From positions 152,816,140 to 152,880,139 of the forward strand of contig CM043955.1 of the NCBI GenBank assembly GCA_014529385.2: DNA of 64,000 nucleotides, given 5' to 3'. Position numbers and translations under genes: made by a program. Below the pieces are notes generated by a model that saw nothing but the letters and a program-made list of their open reading frames with translations, was not told the DNA's origin and did not search any database. Numbering within the stretch: the first letter of the stretch is position 1; the number at the start of each line of letters is the position of its first letter. Source of the DNA: Adiantum capillus-veneris. Taxonomy: Eukaryota > Streptophyta > Polypodiopsida > Polypodiales > Pteridaceae. Shown here in pieces: positions 1-11,079 of this stretch.

Positions 1-2
1 GT

Positions 3-607
3 TGGGATGTACATCAATCAGACATTGTGACTGCTTTCTTGAATGGTGACATAATTGAGGAAGTTTATGTAATGCAGCCTCACGGTTTTGTCATAAAAGG
101 ACAAGAGGACAAAGTGTGCAAAAGTAACAAGGCTTTGTATGGGTTGAAGCAATCTCCTCGTGCTTGGTATGAGAAAGCTGACACTCATTTGGTCAAACAA
201 GGCTTTCGTAACAGTCCAACAGAAAGCACATTGTATGTAAAGCGCGAGGATGATGTACTTCTCATTAATGTGGTTCTTTATGTTGATGATTTGCTGATCA
301 CTGGACCAAATGAGAGACATATTGCTGAATTTAAGGCTGATTTGAATGCTACTTTCAAGATGAAATATTTGGGGCTGTTGCATGATTACTTGGGTATACA
401 GTTTAAGCAATGTGATGGTGGTATTGCCTTGTGTCAGAAAAGTTACATAGAGACATTGCCATGTAAGTTTGGACTTAAGGATTGCAAACCTATTGCCACT
501 CCCATGGAAACAGGTTTGAAGTTGAGTCTACATGATACTGGCGATCCTGATGATGTCACTCTTTACCAAACTGTTGTTGGCTGCCTCATTTATGTACCCA
601 ACACGAG
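3..607 (+). pseudogene. Ty1/copia reverse transcriptase fragment, cut by window edge
   Basis: The frame is open from the first bases and reads the copia RT core: a WDVHQSDIVTAFLNGD start, the LYGLKQSPRAWYEK block, and the catalytic YVDDLL box near nt 280-297. This is the palm domain of the RNA-dependent DNA polymerase that copies the element's RNA in cytoplasmic particles. The stretch aligns base for base with 28120-28724 in the nested copia element, apart from a 3-base insertion, so both belong to one family. Similarity stops abruptly near 607, inside the NTRPD block, before the RNase H domain. The frame continues open to 863 but in unrelated sequence. Only the downstream half of pol is represented and no LTR is attached, so it is a truncated, inactive copy. 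Confidence 0.9.
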
Positions 608-1861
608 GATGATGTATTACAAGAGTACACACCATTTCAAAAACATAAGAGGGACTCTTTCTTATCTCGATGGAAGAAAGAACTTAGAAGGACAAACACG
701 GATCATCCTTTGGATTTGTGGATCGATGGATCTATTTACCCAAAGGATCCTACAACAAATGCCCCACCTCTGTTTGCTAATATCACTAACCTTTTATATT
801 TCACAGCCGATGGCAAGGATGGGCTATTGGGCTACACTCAACATTTGGAAATGTGAGGATTGAATGTAGAAAAGAAAAGACACTTCCTAGCAATGGAGAA
901 CATGCAGTTGAAGAAACATATCAAGACATGCGCTCAAAATATTTTATCAAACAGATCCAAAGCCTTGAGAAGAAGATCACAAGTTTGCATGAGAAAGATA
1001 CCATGCTTGGGAGTCACAAAATAAAATGATATCTATGCAACGTAGAGAATATGAAGATTGGTAGTGGCGGCCTGAAAAAACAAATACATGCTTTAAGGTA
1101 ACTCAGAGTTTGTCTCTACTTTTGTATCCTATATATGTGTTACACTTTCTTACTATTGATAATGACGCACGGTGCTATCTTTGCATGTCTTTGCTACATC
1201 CAAACTCGAACAGAGTAGGTTCCATTACTAGAGAACATTATAGCCGTCTAGTTCCAAAACAAGTAGTTGAAGAAATGATAACCCAAAAAAATATTCATAA
1301 ATTGAAAGAGAAACTCCTTACCTCCTTCATGAAGGAGAACCACCTGGAACCAATGGAAGTGCAAGAAATACTTGATGAGATTGGCATCTCGCAAATGGGA
1401 TACAGGGCACTCTTCAAAGCATTAGCTAAAAAGTCTCAAAATCACATGTAGAGGCTGCACATCGGCATGTAAACAATGAGGTGTTTGAGAAACTTGGGTC
1501 ACCATTCCATATTGAAGCAACATTCTTAGGCGCAAGGGGAGTAGAGAGGTACAATATAACGAGCATAACAATCTTTTTGTTGATCTTGAACCTAAAGTAT
1601 ATTGTTCACTTCTTTGATACAATTACCCTAACGAACAGAACTTTGGATCCATCAATAACCAAAGAGGACCCACGACACTTCAACGTGCAATCCAAAAGAA
1701 CATTTTGATGCTAGGATCATTTCAGGTATACTTAGTTCACTATATAATAAGAATTTTTTTGTATATTTTGTTCTTGATTTTTTGTTTCCATTTTTTCCCT
1801 TTGTTTTCTCAATTGGGTTTTTAGTCAAACCCAAATTCCTTCTATCACTAGTGAACAACAA
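608..1861 (+). pseudogene. Decayed coding sequence, unrecognised
   Basis: After the copia RT breaks off, protein-like stretches continue in shifting plus-strand frames. From about 608 to 850 one frame reads a natural-looking segment (FANITNLLYFTADGKDG near 775-825). From about 850 to 1020 another gives a charged, probably coiled-coil segment (KQIQSLEKKITSLHEK). From 1200 to 1451 a helical segment contains MEVQEILDEIGISQMGYR. Frame changes and stops break any single ORF. I do not recognise the family. It may be a captured host gene or part of another element. It ends near the left arm of the inverted-repeat element. Confidence 0.4.
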
Positions 1862-2262
1862 AGAAACAAAGGTGTGCTTTCAATGGAAGGATTTGGTGAC
1901 TATTGTCATAATAAGTAATATCTAATTCTCCTAAATGATTTTCTCATGTTAAAATGATAATTTAATATGGGGATGCCACGGGAGAAAAAGCTAGAATATT
2001 GGTTAAGCTGACAGACCGGCCACATTAGGGATCCAAAGGAGGGAAAATAAGGATCCAAAGGGGGGGGGCATCTGCAAAAGAGCAAGGTGAAACAATGGGC
2101 TTAAAAGACGCTAAGGTTCAGCCCATTAAGACTTCCAAAATGCTAAGGTTCCAAAATTCAAAGGTTGTGTCCAAAGGTCAAAAGCCTAGGGAAATTAAAT
2201 GCTTTGTGTGTGTCCCCAAAGTCTTTCACAAGCCCAAGAAGTAGGGGATCATAGAGAAACTC

Positions 2263-2287
2263 GCACACACACACACACACACACACA
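2263..2287. repeat. (AC)n microsatellite
   Basis: About twelve AC units, inside the left arm of the inverted-repeat element. Confidence 0.95.
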
Positions 2288-2792
2288 AGCTCCCTTTACA
2301 CAAGGGGAATGAGGGACACATGTTAGCTCCCTAGCCCAGATGCCCACAAGGTGTACTCAAATCCTATTGGATGGCCTTGGAGGTGGACCAATAAAAATTA
2401 GGCTAGAGTAAAGTTTTATTAATTAATTAAACACTTAATAAAAGAACCAATAGAAATTAAGCTCTCTAGAAGACTATTGGAAGGTCTCCCAAGGGGTCCA
2501 ATGAGCATTTAGTAGCCCAATGGCTTGCCTAATTCCTATTGGCCAGGAGACAAAGGGGTCCAATGAGAGTTTAGTTGAATTAAATAATTAACAAAAGCTC
2601 TCACAAAAGGGGGACACATGTCGGAAGGCTATCACTTATGCTGCTTAATTTCCATTGGCTAAGCCTGGGGAGGTCCAATAGGGTGTGAGCATGAGAAAAT
2701 AACAAGAGGGGTCGACCAAGAGAGAGAGGGGGCTGATTTTTCAAATGCATTATCCACACACACTCACACAAACTCATGTGTGAAGCAAGAAG

Positions 2793-2793
<1 letters not shown>

Positions 2794-2832
<39 letters not shown>
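2794..2832. repeat. (CT)n microsatellite
   Basis: About nineteen CT units inside the left arm. They produce a spurious Ser-Leu/Arg-Glu frame on the two strands. Confidence 0.95.
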
Positions 2833-2834
<2 letters not shown>

Positions 2835-3319
2835 TCTCAAGCTTTAATGTAAAGCTTATCACCTACTCCAAGCTTGTGAGAAGGGAGGCCTACACCAACA
2901 ACTCTTGGCTTTGTGATGCAAATCCAACCAAGAGCCAAGATTCAATGCATGCTCATCTCCTCTACCATGCTAATTAATAAGCTAAGCTATGCTAATATGA
3001 GTGATTATGTGAGGAGACGTACATCTTTTTTGTAAGACTACTCCTTCTTCCTCTCAATCTACTCTCATAGCCCGCTAGCTCTCACTATCTTCGAAGGTGT
3101 GTGAGGTGTTGGGTCTGAGACCATGAGGGAATTGATGTTGTGTTTGATAAGTGTTTTGCTTAGTGCTTGAAGTTTCCATCTTCATTGCACTAGCTAGTAT
3201 TGAAGGAACACAAAAAATTGTATTATAAAATGTCACTCTTGATGGGAGAAACCATAATACAAAGGCTTTTGGAGGGGGGGACCGGCTCCATGCAAATCCG
3301 GTCCTCAACTGTTGTCAAT

Positions 3320-4029
3320 TGCTTAATTTCTCTCTCTTTTGGAGTATTGTTCATGCTATCTAACTAGGTGTTATACTTTTTGTTGCTATCTCGACCCAAG
3401 CACTCTTGTTATTCTCATTAGGAATCTATTCTAATGAAATGCTCACTATGTTCATGCTATTTTCCGCTACACACAAGTTACTAGGCCATTAAATGTTACA
3501 CTATACAGTCAAATGGCACATGGCATGTGACTTAAACTCTTAAGTGTATGTACAACATAACACACGGTGTAGCTGTGGAAAATCCATGCTTATACTACAT
3601 GGTTGATGCACAATCTCTTGAGAGTGTGCAATGGAGTAGAGATCCCCCAATAGACATCTTCAAGATAAATATTTTGGGCCAGTGCTTGATATTCCTCTGA
3701 GTAGAGTTCACGTCTATACACTTCATGCACTCTGCAAAATAATTGAAAAGGTGATTCATTTGTACATATGTTTTGCATGGACCTTAAAGCCAGAGAGTGA
3801 GTCAAAAAAAAGTCATCAAAGCATTAGAGGGAGTGCTCTCAGACATAGGTTTGCTTGAAGGCTGTAATGGAATTTGCCTATTCAATTTGAGAATAGCGGA
3901 ATTTAATGAGAGTACTTTCAAGAAATGATTTTGCGAGCATAGCGGGTAGACATAATTGAAGATAGCAGCATAATCATAGCAATTAGTTAACTTGGCATAG
4001 ACAATACTTTTGCAAGAGAGAGAGTTTAG
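3320..4029 (-). other. Interior of the inverted-repeat element, possible captured coding fragment
   Basis: The interior differs from the arms. On the minus strand two adjoining open stretches (3805-3590 and 4083-3802) read protein-like text such as SPFQLFCRVHEVYRREL and CSQNHFLKVLSLNSAIL, but no domain is recognisable and both are short. They could be a host gene fragment captured by the element, or chance reading frames. Confidence 0.3.
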
Positions 4030-5488
4030 AGAACATGACAACAATTGAGGACCGGATTTATGTGGAGCCGGTCCCCCCTCCAATAGGCATTTGTATTATG
4101 ATTTCTCCCTTAAAGAGAGACTTGTTACAATACAGTCTTTGTGTTCCTTGTGACCTAGGTGATGCCATGAAGATGGAAGGCTTCATGCACCACAAACATA
4201 ACATAAACTTGAAGAAAGCTTTAACTATCCCAAGCCTCAGTCCCAAGACCTCAAACACCTTCGAAGGTGGAGAGAGCTAGCAGGGAATGAGGGTAGGGAA
4301 GAGGAAGAAGAAACATTTCGTAGGAGAAAGAATTAGTTCCTCACTTATCATACTCTTGTTGCTAGCATACATAATAGCATAGTAATGAAGAAGAAGGAGA
4401 TGGCAAGCTTAAGCATTGAAGCATGGCTCTTGGTTGGATTTGCACTCCATAGCCAAGAGTGTTGGTGTAGGCTCTCAACCTCTACTTGCTTGGAGAGGGA
4501 GCTCTTGCACTTTGCATATCACACAATGAGAGTGCTTGTGAGTGTGTGTGGGTGAGTATACCCCCTAGGCACCCCCCTAGCTTGCTTGGGTCGACCCCCC
4601 CTTGTAGCTCATGCCTGAAGCTCATTGGACCCCTCCAGGCCTAGCCAATCACAAGCAGGAGCCATTACAAGCAACATGGGTAGCCTTGGGACAAGTGTCC
4701 CCCTTTCCCCTTTGAGAGAGAGGACTTGATAAATGCTAAAACAATTAGATAATTCATGTAATTTATCATTGGACCCCTTTGAAGCCTAGCCAATAGGCTT
4801 CAAGCAACACATGAAGGTAACATGGGTAGGGGTCTGACATGTGTCCTTGCTGCCTCTTCAAGTTGGGCTTCCCTTGTGTGTGTGAGTGGGTGTTCTCTCT
4901 CTAGCCCCTAGGAAAAGGGCTCGCCCCCCCTCTTGTAGGAATGCTTTTGACTTTTAGGTGATCAAGCACCTTACTCACCAAGCATGACAAAGCACTTGAA
5001 CTAGGGGGTGTTCCCACAAGCATCTCAGGCAAGCTTCTCAAGGCACCTCAAGTACTTTAATCATGCAGCAAGTCAAGCACCTCAAGCATGGAGCCAGTCA
5101 AGCACCTCAAGCATCTTAATCAAGCACCTCAAGCATGAAAAACACCTCAAGCATGACAAGCACCTCAAGCAGGACAAGCACCTCGAGCTTGGGCCGGGTT
5201 CCCACCTCAAGCTCAGCCCTAGCTTACTTAAGGTCAAAGGACTTTTACACACATTTATTGGAGGTCTTTAATGAAGCTAACCCTAAGGTCTTATGCTCCA
5301 TTGGTTAGCCTTGCTCTTTGATAGACCATCTCCCTTTTGGGCCCTTTTACCATTGGCCCCGTGTTGAGATAGATCTATAAGCACATACCTATATCTTAAC
5401 ACTTGTTCCCGTTTATTCTCCCACATTAAGTGATCAATTTAATATGAGAAAATCATTTGGGTTAGTTAGATATTAGATTTTATGACAA
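4030..5488. repeat. Right inverted-repeat arm of the 1.9-5.5 kb element
   Basis: Reverse-complement partner of 1903-3320. It carries a private tandem array of a roughly 17-bp CAAGCACCTCAAGCATG-like unit at about 5030-5200. Confidence 0.7.
5030..5210. repeat. Short tandem array, CAAGCACCTCAAGCATG-like unit
   Basis: Repeated copies of an approximately 16-17-bp unit (CACCTCAAG core) with variation. They lie in the right arm only, so they arose after the arms formed. Confidence 0.8.
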
Positions 5489-5789
5489 AGGCAATGTCAA
5501 AATTGAAGATGTCTCAAAGTCATTACAAGGTACCTAGGAAAGCATTGATAGGCAGTGTGAAGGCCATAATTTTTCTTAGGTTTAGCCTCAAAGACTCTAA
5601 TAATCATTGCAAGGAATTGTTGTGTGGACAAGGCGTCGACGGTTGAGGCTATGGCTAGGGCTCAAGAGGAAGAGATTTAGCACATGAAATGGAGGAGTTT
5701 ACATGCGCACAGATGGATTTTGTGACAAGCATGTAGATTAAAAGAAGTACAGTATTGTTGATTGTACACCTTCACCAAAAGTTCCACCT
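5489..5789. other. Unassigned sequence
   Basis: No repeat or RNA signal was seen. The last part may be the upstream extension of the RING-like remnant. Confidence 0.3.
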
Positions 5790-6065
5790 GTGGATATGGG
5801 CACCTTTGCCATCCGCAAAGTTTTTAGTGCTTGCAGGTTGAAGATGTATGATGATGATGATGCACTTGGCATGTTTTTGTTGCCCTGTAATCATGCCTTT
5901 CACATGTACTATTTTTGCCACATTGTTGCAAGCAAAGATACATGCATGAAGATGGGGCACCTGCAACCCATTTCAAGAGATATACGCACTCTAGTGATGC
6001 GCGGCAGTACTGATGCTAATTTCCAAGGAGTTCATTCCCAACCTAACCATCATCGGTGCCCTTAA
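5790..6065 (+). pseudogene. RING-H2-like zinc finger remnant
   Basis: A 91-codon frame opens after a plausible in-frame lead-in (CTPSPKVPPVDMGTF). Its middle reads MFLLPCNHAFHMYYF, which matches the RING-H2 core L-P-C-x-H-x-F-H-x-x-C with the last Cys replaced by Tyr. An earlier Cys lies in SACRLKMYDDDD and later Cys residues follow in KDTCMKMG. RING-H2 domains recruit E2 enzymes in ubiquitin ligases. Several metal ligands are missing and no full gene surrounds it, so I read it as a decayed or captured fragment. Its place between two mobile elements supports this. Confidence 0.4.
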
Positions 6066-6225
6066 GCAATTGTGATGCATCCAAAAGCATGGACTATTGT
6101 ATTCACCCTAACTTCTTTTTGTAACAATGAGTTAGAACTTATTTTCTATTTGTTGTTATTGAGGGAACCGTGTTAATTGTAGCTTCTTGTATGGTAAGTA
6201 TTAATAATGAGATCAATCCTTGTCA

Positions 6226-6290
6226 CATAGTGGTGGCTACCAATGATAGGAAGGTAGCTACCTTTGGCAGATAATGTAGCTACCACTATG
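6226..6290. repeat. Short inverted repeat (hairpin)
   Basis: CATAGTGGTGGCTAC at 6226-6240 is inverted as GTAGCTACCACTATG at 6276-6290, with one mismatch. It lies just before the copia LTR and could be a small MITE remnant or an old insertion site. Confidence 0.6.
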
Positions 6291-6325
6291 AGACTAGAAC
6301 TTACTAGGATCACATTGGTAGCTTT

Positions 6326-6557
6326 TGTTACCATATACATGTGTTAGTGATGTGTGTGAACACACTTAGGACCGTCGTCAGGGAAATTTTTCCCTCACTA
6401 GGAGGTTTTCCCCCCCGTGCCTTGTATATACACCCATCACTCTAAGGCTATCTTATCTTTCCACTGCACACTAAGTAATACACTCTTTGTTGTGTGCCTT
6501 GAGCTTAGTTTGTTTTCTCCAAGCTGTGTGTATTTTTCTCCAACCCTAATTCCAACA
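6326..6557 (+). repeat. 5' LTR of truncated copia copy
   Basis: A 232-bp LTR starts TGTTACCATATACATG and ends CCAACA. It is recognisably the same LTR as 25353-25578 and 29426-29649. A primer-binding site follows immediately. It supplies promoter, start site and polyadenylation for the element. Confidence 0.9.
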
Positions 6558-6559
6558 AT

Positions 6560-6571
6560 TGATATCAGAGC
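6560..6571 (+). promoter_or_regulatory. Primer-binding site, initiator tRNA-Met type
   Basis: TGATATCAGAGC lies 2 bp after the LTR. It is one base different from TGGTATCAGAGC, the usual plant copia complement of the 3' end of initiator tRNA-Met, which primes minus-strand DNA synthesis. Confidence 0.85.
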
Positions 6572-6893
6572 AGGTTGCATCCTCTTGGGCTTAGTCGCCA
6601 GCAGCTTCAACACACGTCTGCTCACTTTCTTTGATCTCTATGAGCTTTGGTGATCGTTCATAGGTCGACAAATATTCGGCTCAGATTTTTAATTTGGGCT
6701 CATTTCAGCCTGTGTTTCCACTACAAGCAGTACTGTACATGCTATTTTGTCATTTTGTGTATAATTTCTATCAGTGTCATTTTTTGTATAACAGGTCCCG
6801 TACAATCTTCTATGGTTTGTGCCATATAGCATATGTTTTTCGCTTTGTTTCTCTCTTTTCGGACACTTTTCACATCAGGTGCAGGCATTCGCC

Positions 6894-7990
6894 ATGGCTG
6901 ACAACAACACATATGTGTTCAAGATGTTTACTGTTGATGACAGATTGGATGGGGACAATTACCCTATGTGGGATTACATGATGCAACATGCCCTTGTGTC
7001 AAAGGGTGTTTGGAACATTGTGCAGGGCATTGATGTACATCCTAGTTCTGAGGATATGGACAATGTTGAGGATGTTGTAGGTTTTGGTGACAAGGTTGCT
7101 ACTGCCAGAGCTATTTTGGCTACGGTTGAGCAAGCTCATTGGGATGTAAAAGATGCCCAGGCTCATGCATTGATTGCGTTGTTTATGAAGCACACTATTA
7201 CTCCGCACATTTGTTCAATGAAATCTTCAAAACAGACTTGCGATATTTTGGCCGGACTTTATGCAAGTCACCATGAGGCAAAAATTGCATTGCTGCGTAA
7301 TGAGCTGGAGTCGAAGATTATGCATGAGGAAGATGACATGGACAATGTCCTTGTTGGTGTCAAGGTCCCGATTAGCAACTTAATTCTGCAGGTGAAGTCA
7401 TTTCAGACAGTTCCCTTATGCAAACTATTCTTGATGCTTTGCCAGATTCTTACCAAACTTTTGCTAGTACTTGGAGACTTATCACCCAAGGAAATCCTGA
7501 AGTTGTCAAGTTTGATACATTATGCACATTGTTGTTGCAAGGGTCACTTTATAGAAAAAATAGGACTAGATAGCGTGTAGTTGAACAGGCCTTTTTTGTT
7601 GCTCAAAGAAAATGTGGTAATAGTAATGTAGCTACTTCTCATGGTTCTTCCAAGAGTGGTAAATCACCTACTCTTAATGCTTCCACTGGCAGAAATTTGT
7701 CTGGGAATTCTGGTGAAAAGGGCAAAAGAAGATAGATTGCCACTATTATAAAGCCAATGATCATTTGATCAAGTAGTGTCCTAAGTTGAAGGCCAAAGAG
7801 GTTAGGAAGAAAGATGTTGATTCCACTTCTAATGTTGGTTCCACTACAAATGTAGCTATTATTGAGTCTTCTTTGAAACAAGACTGTGATGCTAATATTA
7901 TGTAGAATGGGCTTTTAGTGAAAAGTGTACCTATAATCCTGCTGTCCATGATGCATGCATGTCAGTTGCTATAAATTGTTAGCAGCAGCT
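6894..7990 (+). pseudogene. Copia gag (UBN2-type) with decayed zinc knuckle
   Basis: Reading starts at ATG 6894 (MADNNTYVFKMF) and gives a copia Gag of the UBN2 type: YPMWDYMMQHALVSKG, then a long helical region to about 7385. A frameshift near 7385 moves the rest (LDALPDSYQTFASTW) into another frame. Further on, around 7735-7780, a CCHC nucleic-acid-binding knuckle is visible with its second Cys changed to Tyr and a stop before the last Cys. Gag forms the particle that packages element RNA. Coding stops near 7990, where unrelated sequence begins, so protease, integrase, RT and the 3' LTR are missing. The same MADNN start occurs in the nested copy at 25943. Confidence 0.8.
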
Positions 7991-8947
7991 AACACAGGCT
8001 ACACCGAATATGCATCAAGTGAAAGATATGCTATGGATGTGCATAATTTCTCTTACTCACTTTGTATAAGTCTTGGGCTCATTGGGACTTCCAAAGCTGT
8101 ATATGCTAGCTAGAGGGCTCAAACTTAAACCCATAGTAGAAGGGATTGTGGTGAAAGCCTTTAAAAGGAAGCCTTTATGCAAGGAGGCTTCATTCTTGAG
8201 TATCCACTTTTGAGATCTCTCTTTCTCTTGAGTGTTCACTCTATGGATAGCCTAGCCTTGAGCTTAATGCCCATGCTTAAGAGGCTAGTGCTAATCCATT
8301 CTAATTAGAGAAGCTATTCTTAATCTAATCTCTACTTTCTCATTAGTCTACTTCTTCTCTACTCCATTATGTCATGAAGTAGTTTCATCTTTCTAATTAT
8401 TCTAGATTTGAGTTTGTGTAATGACTTCTTGCTACTAACCACTCTTACCCTTCTATGAGCATTTGATTTGTGATATTTAGCATCACTATTTAGGTTGATT
8501 TATAAGTTTATTCTTAATCTTATAATTAGTGTGTGTGCCCTATTGTTTGCTTGTGTGTGGATAGGTTTTATGAAACTCTAGCACCATTCACCACATGTGT
8601 GTAGCTATTGATGAAGTGACTTGATTGGCATGTGGTGATTGGAGAGGCCAACACCAATGCAATTAGTGTGTGCTTATCATTAGTGTCCTTTGTGTTTCTA
8701 GTCTATGGTAATTTATACTTTGGTGGGCTTGATGTGTGTAGGAGTTGATTGATTAGTGATTAGAGTATGATTAGAGTTAGTCTTGCCGTGGCTAATCCCT
8801 ACTTGCATTGGTAAGGTATTCTCTTGAATCCTCTATTTTGATGCATCCTATGATGCTCGTGCCTCCAAGCCCTAGCCGGGTTGCCGATCCATAGATTGAT
8901 AATTATGTGTGGGTTGCGATAAGTTTGTGCTACAATGCCTCCCAACA
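7991..8947 (+). repeat. Putative gypsy-type LTR
   Basis: The segment ends ...CCCAACA and is followed at once by a classical primer site, which marks it as the end of an LTR. A TATA-like TTTAAAAGG occurs near 8160. The left limit is unclear, since no second copy is in the window and it may have been cut where the copia gag stops. Confidence 0.5.
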
Positions 8948-8949
8948 TT

Positions 8950-8968
8950 TGGCACCGTTGTAGGGGAT
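8950..8968 (+). promoter_or_regulatory. Primer-binding site, tRNA-Asp type
   Basis: TGGCACCGTTGTAGGGGAT starts 2 bp after the LTR. It differs at a few bases from TGGCGCCGTTGCCGGGGA, the complement of the 3' end of plant tRNA-Asp used by Athila/Tat gypsy elements. The internal region of this element therefore runs rightward. Confidence 0.75.
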
Positions 8969-11079
8969 CGATAACCTAATCTAGTGAGTATAGGATGTTT
9001 AGAATAGAGTAGTTTCATTACTAATTTCATCGGTTTTTGAGTGTGTGTAACTCAATTTTTGTTTGATTTGATGATGTTGTAAAGAAATTGAAACCCAATT
9101 CACCCCCAATTTCACTAACTTCTCACTAATTGTTGTTAATTTTGCTTCATTTCCATGCTAATTGTACTAATTTCATGCTAATTTTTGACTAACTTTGCTA
9201 ACCTAATCGCTAACATTTGAAGTGTAATGTATGTTCAATCCCCTTATAAGAGGTGGAATCAACACTTTTATCAAGTTAATTGTGCTAATCCATGCCTAAT
9301 TTGATGATATGAGTGTTTGATTTTTTGCCTACAATGGGCCAAAAATCAAACACGCATATCATTTGAAGTGTAATGTATGTTCAATCCCCTTATAAGAGGT
9401 AGAATCAACACTTTTATCAAGTTAATTGTGCTCATACATGCCTAATTTAGTGACATGAGTGTTTGATTTTTGGGCTAATTTGGAAGAGCCACATATGTAT
9501 GTGCATGATGGAATTGTAACCAATTGTAAGTGCATTGACCTACTTCATTCAATTTTTGGGTGGTTAATTTGGTTCCAATGTGTTGCTAATTCATTGCTAA
9601 AATTAGGTGTGTATTTCAATTGACATACTTTGAGAGCTTAATTTGATTGTTTTGTAATGAAATTGATGGTCAATTTTGACTAATGAATGATGTGTATGCC
9701 AAGAATAAGTTTGATTTTCAACAAGAATTCATGTGTGTGCATAAAAATCATTGTGTGTGTAATGCACCAAAGAGAGAGAAAACTGCCAAAAAATTCAAGT
9801 GTGCACCTAATTTTGAGTGTGTGCATGCATAGAAATTGATGGAATTGATGATATATGAATATTCAATCATGCAATTGATGTGTATGCTAAGCTAATTTAA
9901 TCATTGGATAAGCTTAAAAAATTGGGCAAAATTTGAGTGTGTGGCCCATCCAAGACCACTTGATTTCAATGATTGATGGTCAATTGGGCCACCAAAATTC
10001 TTGTTGATTGTGAAATGTGCATGAAAAGTGTGTACAATCATTAGGTGTAAGCCTGAATTTTTGTGCTTAATTTGTGAGTGTGTGCACTGCTTGATTGAGT
10101 CAAAATAGGGTTATTTTTTGGAAAATTGAGCATGCATGCATTCACTTATGCTTGATTGAGTTTGCAATTTCAGCATTGCAATGTGGAATTGATGTAATTT
10201 TTGCATATAATTTCGGCCTAAATTAGGGTGTGTATGCCAATCAATGGCATGTACAATCCAATTCGTGAATGAATAATTGGTAATTTTACCAATTATGATG
10301 ATGAATTGGCCAAATAGTTGATGTGTGTGTCACAATATTCGCTCAAAATATTGAGGTAGATCACTCAATCAAGCTCAATTGTGGATAATTTTAGTGTATT
10401 GCCATGCTAATGATTGAACAATGTGATGAACATGACAATTTTGCATTCATTTGTGTGTCTAATTGCACCCAAAATTCATTCAGGTATACCCTTGCAAACC
10501 AAAATGATGGATCCCAATGAGTTTTTATGATTGGGGATAATAGATATGCCTCATGAGCAACCTATGTTGCAATTATTACAATTGAATTTGGAATGGCTAA
10601 TGAGGGGATGTATGAAAACGACTAATAAATTGCATCGATTTTGAATTGAAGCTCGAATTTTTTTCTGATAGATGGTACATGAACTTCAATTAGAAGTAAT
10701 GTGGATAGGAAGTGGACTCATGAGGTGCACAAAGGGAGGAGAGATTTTAAATTTGTGTGTGTTAAAATTGGCTTAGAAGGGATTGCATTTATCACTGGAT
10801 TATGTTGAATTTTTCAATCGAATATGTGCGGTATATTGCAATAGAAGCCTAAATTGGTTGCATGGTTGTGTATAGCATGGAACATCAATCCATGATTCTT
10901 TAAGGTTCTAATGACCAATGAAGACCCTCGTGACCAAAAAAGTTTTGGTTTGAACTTTATTACACTACTATAGGTGATTGCCTTGGAAACGAGCCCCAAA
11001 AGCTTTTTTTCTTATAAAACAAAAGGAGAAGGAAAAAAAATTCGAACTTTGCTAGACTCATTTTTTTGCCAAGCCTGCA
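8969..11079 (+). other. AT-rich leader/internal region of decayed gypsy-like element
   Basis: About 2.1 kb follow the primer site without a credible ORF. The sequence is AT-rich and built of recurring phrases (TTGATGATG, TGTGTGTGC), as in the long untranslated leaders of Athila/Tat elements. It contains a 146-bp tandem duplication starting at 9214 and 9360. From about 10500 to 11000 broken protein-like text appears but no domain is identifiable. No 3' LTR was found. Confidence 0.4.
9214..9475. repeat. Tandem duplication, 146-bp period
   Basis: CATTTGAAGTGTAATGTATG begins at 9214 and again at 9360. The two copies share the following CCCCTTATAAGAGGT and ATCAACACTTTTATCAAG blocks. Confidence 0.9.

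Larger units (their letters stand above)
1903..3320. repeat. Left inverted-repeat arm of the 1.9-5.5 kb element
   Basis: This arm is the complement of 4030-5488 in reversed order, with substitutions and indels. It holds an (AC)n tract at about 2263-2287 and a (CT)n tract at about 2794-2832 that the other arm lacks. Confidence 0.7.
1903..5488. mobile_element. Long-inverted-repeat (foldback/MULE-like) transposable element
   Basis: Sequence from about 1903 to 3320 recurs in inverted order from about 5488 back to 4030. Matching landmarks are the outer ends (TTGTCATAATAAG against the complement of the segment near 5482), a shared AAATGATTTTCTCAT block, a GTCGACC block (about 2710 and 4590), the CTTGGTTGGATTTGCA block (about 2925 and 4432) and an ACCGG block (about 3280-3300 and 4050-4070). 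The arms are imperfect, with microsatellites inserted in one and a small tandem array in the other. The interior (3320-4030) has no recognisable transposase, so the copy is non-autonomous. No clear target duplication was found, so limits are approximate. Arms this long fit a foldback or Mutator-like element. Confidence 0.7.

Noticed and set aside
9214-9475. CRISPR-like or satellite array
   Set aside because: Only two tandem copies of 146 bp. No short spaced repeats of CRISPR type occur anywhere in the window.
10814-10999. Minus-strand ORF in the gypsy leader
   Set aside because: It is the shadow of plus-strand decayed text and has no domain.
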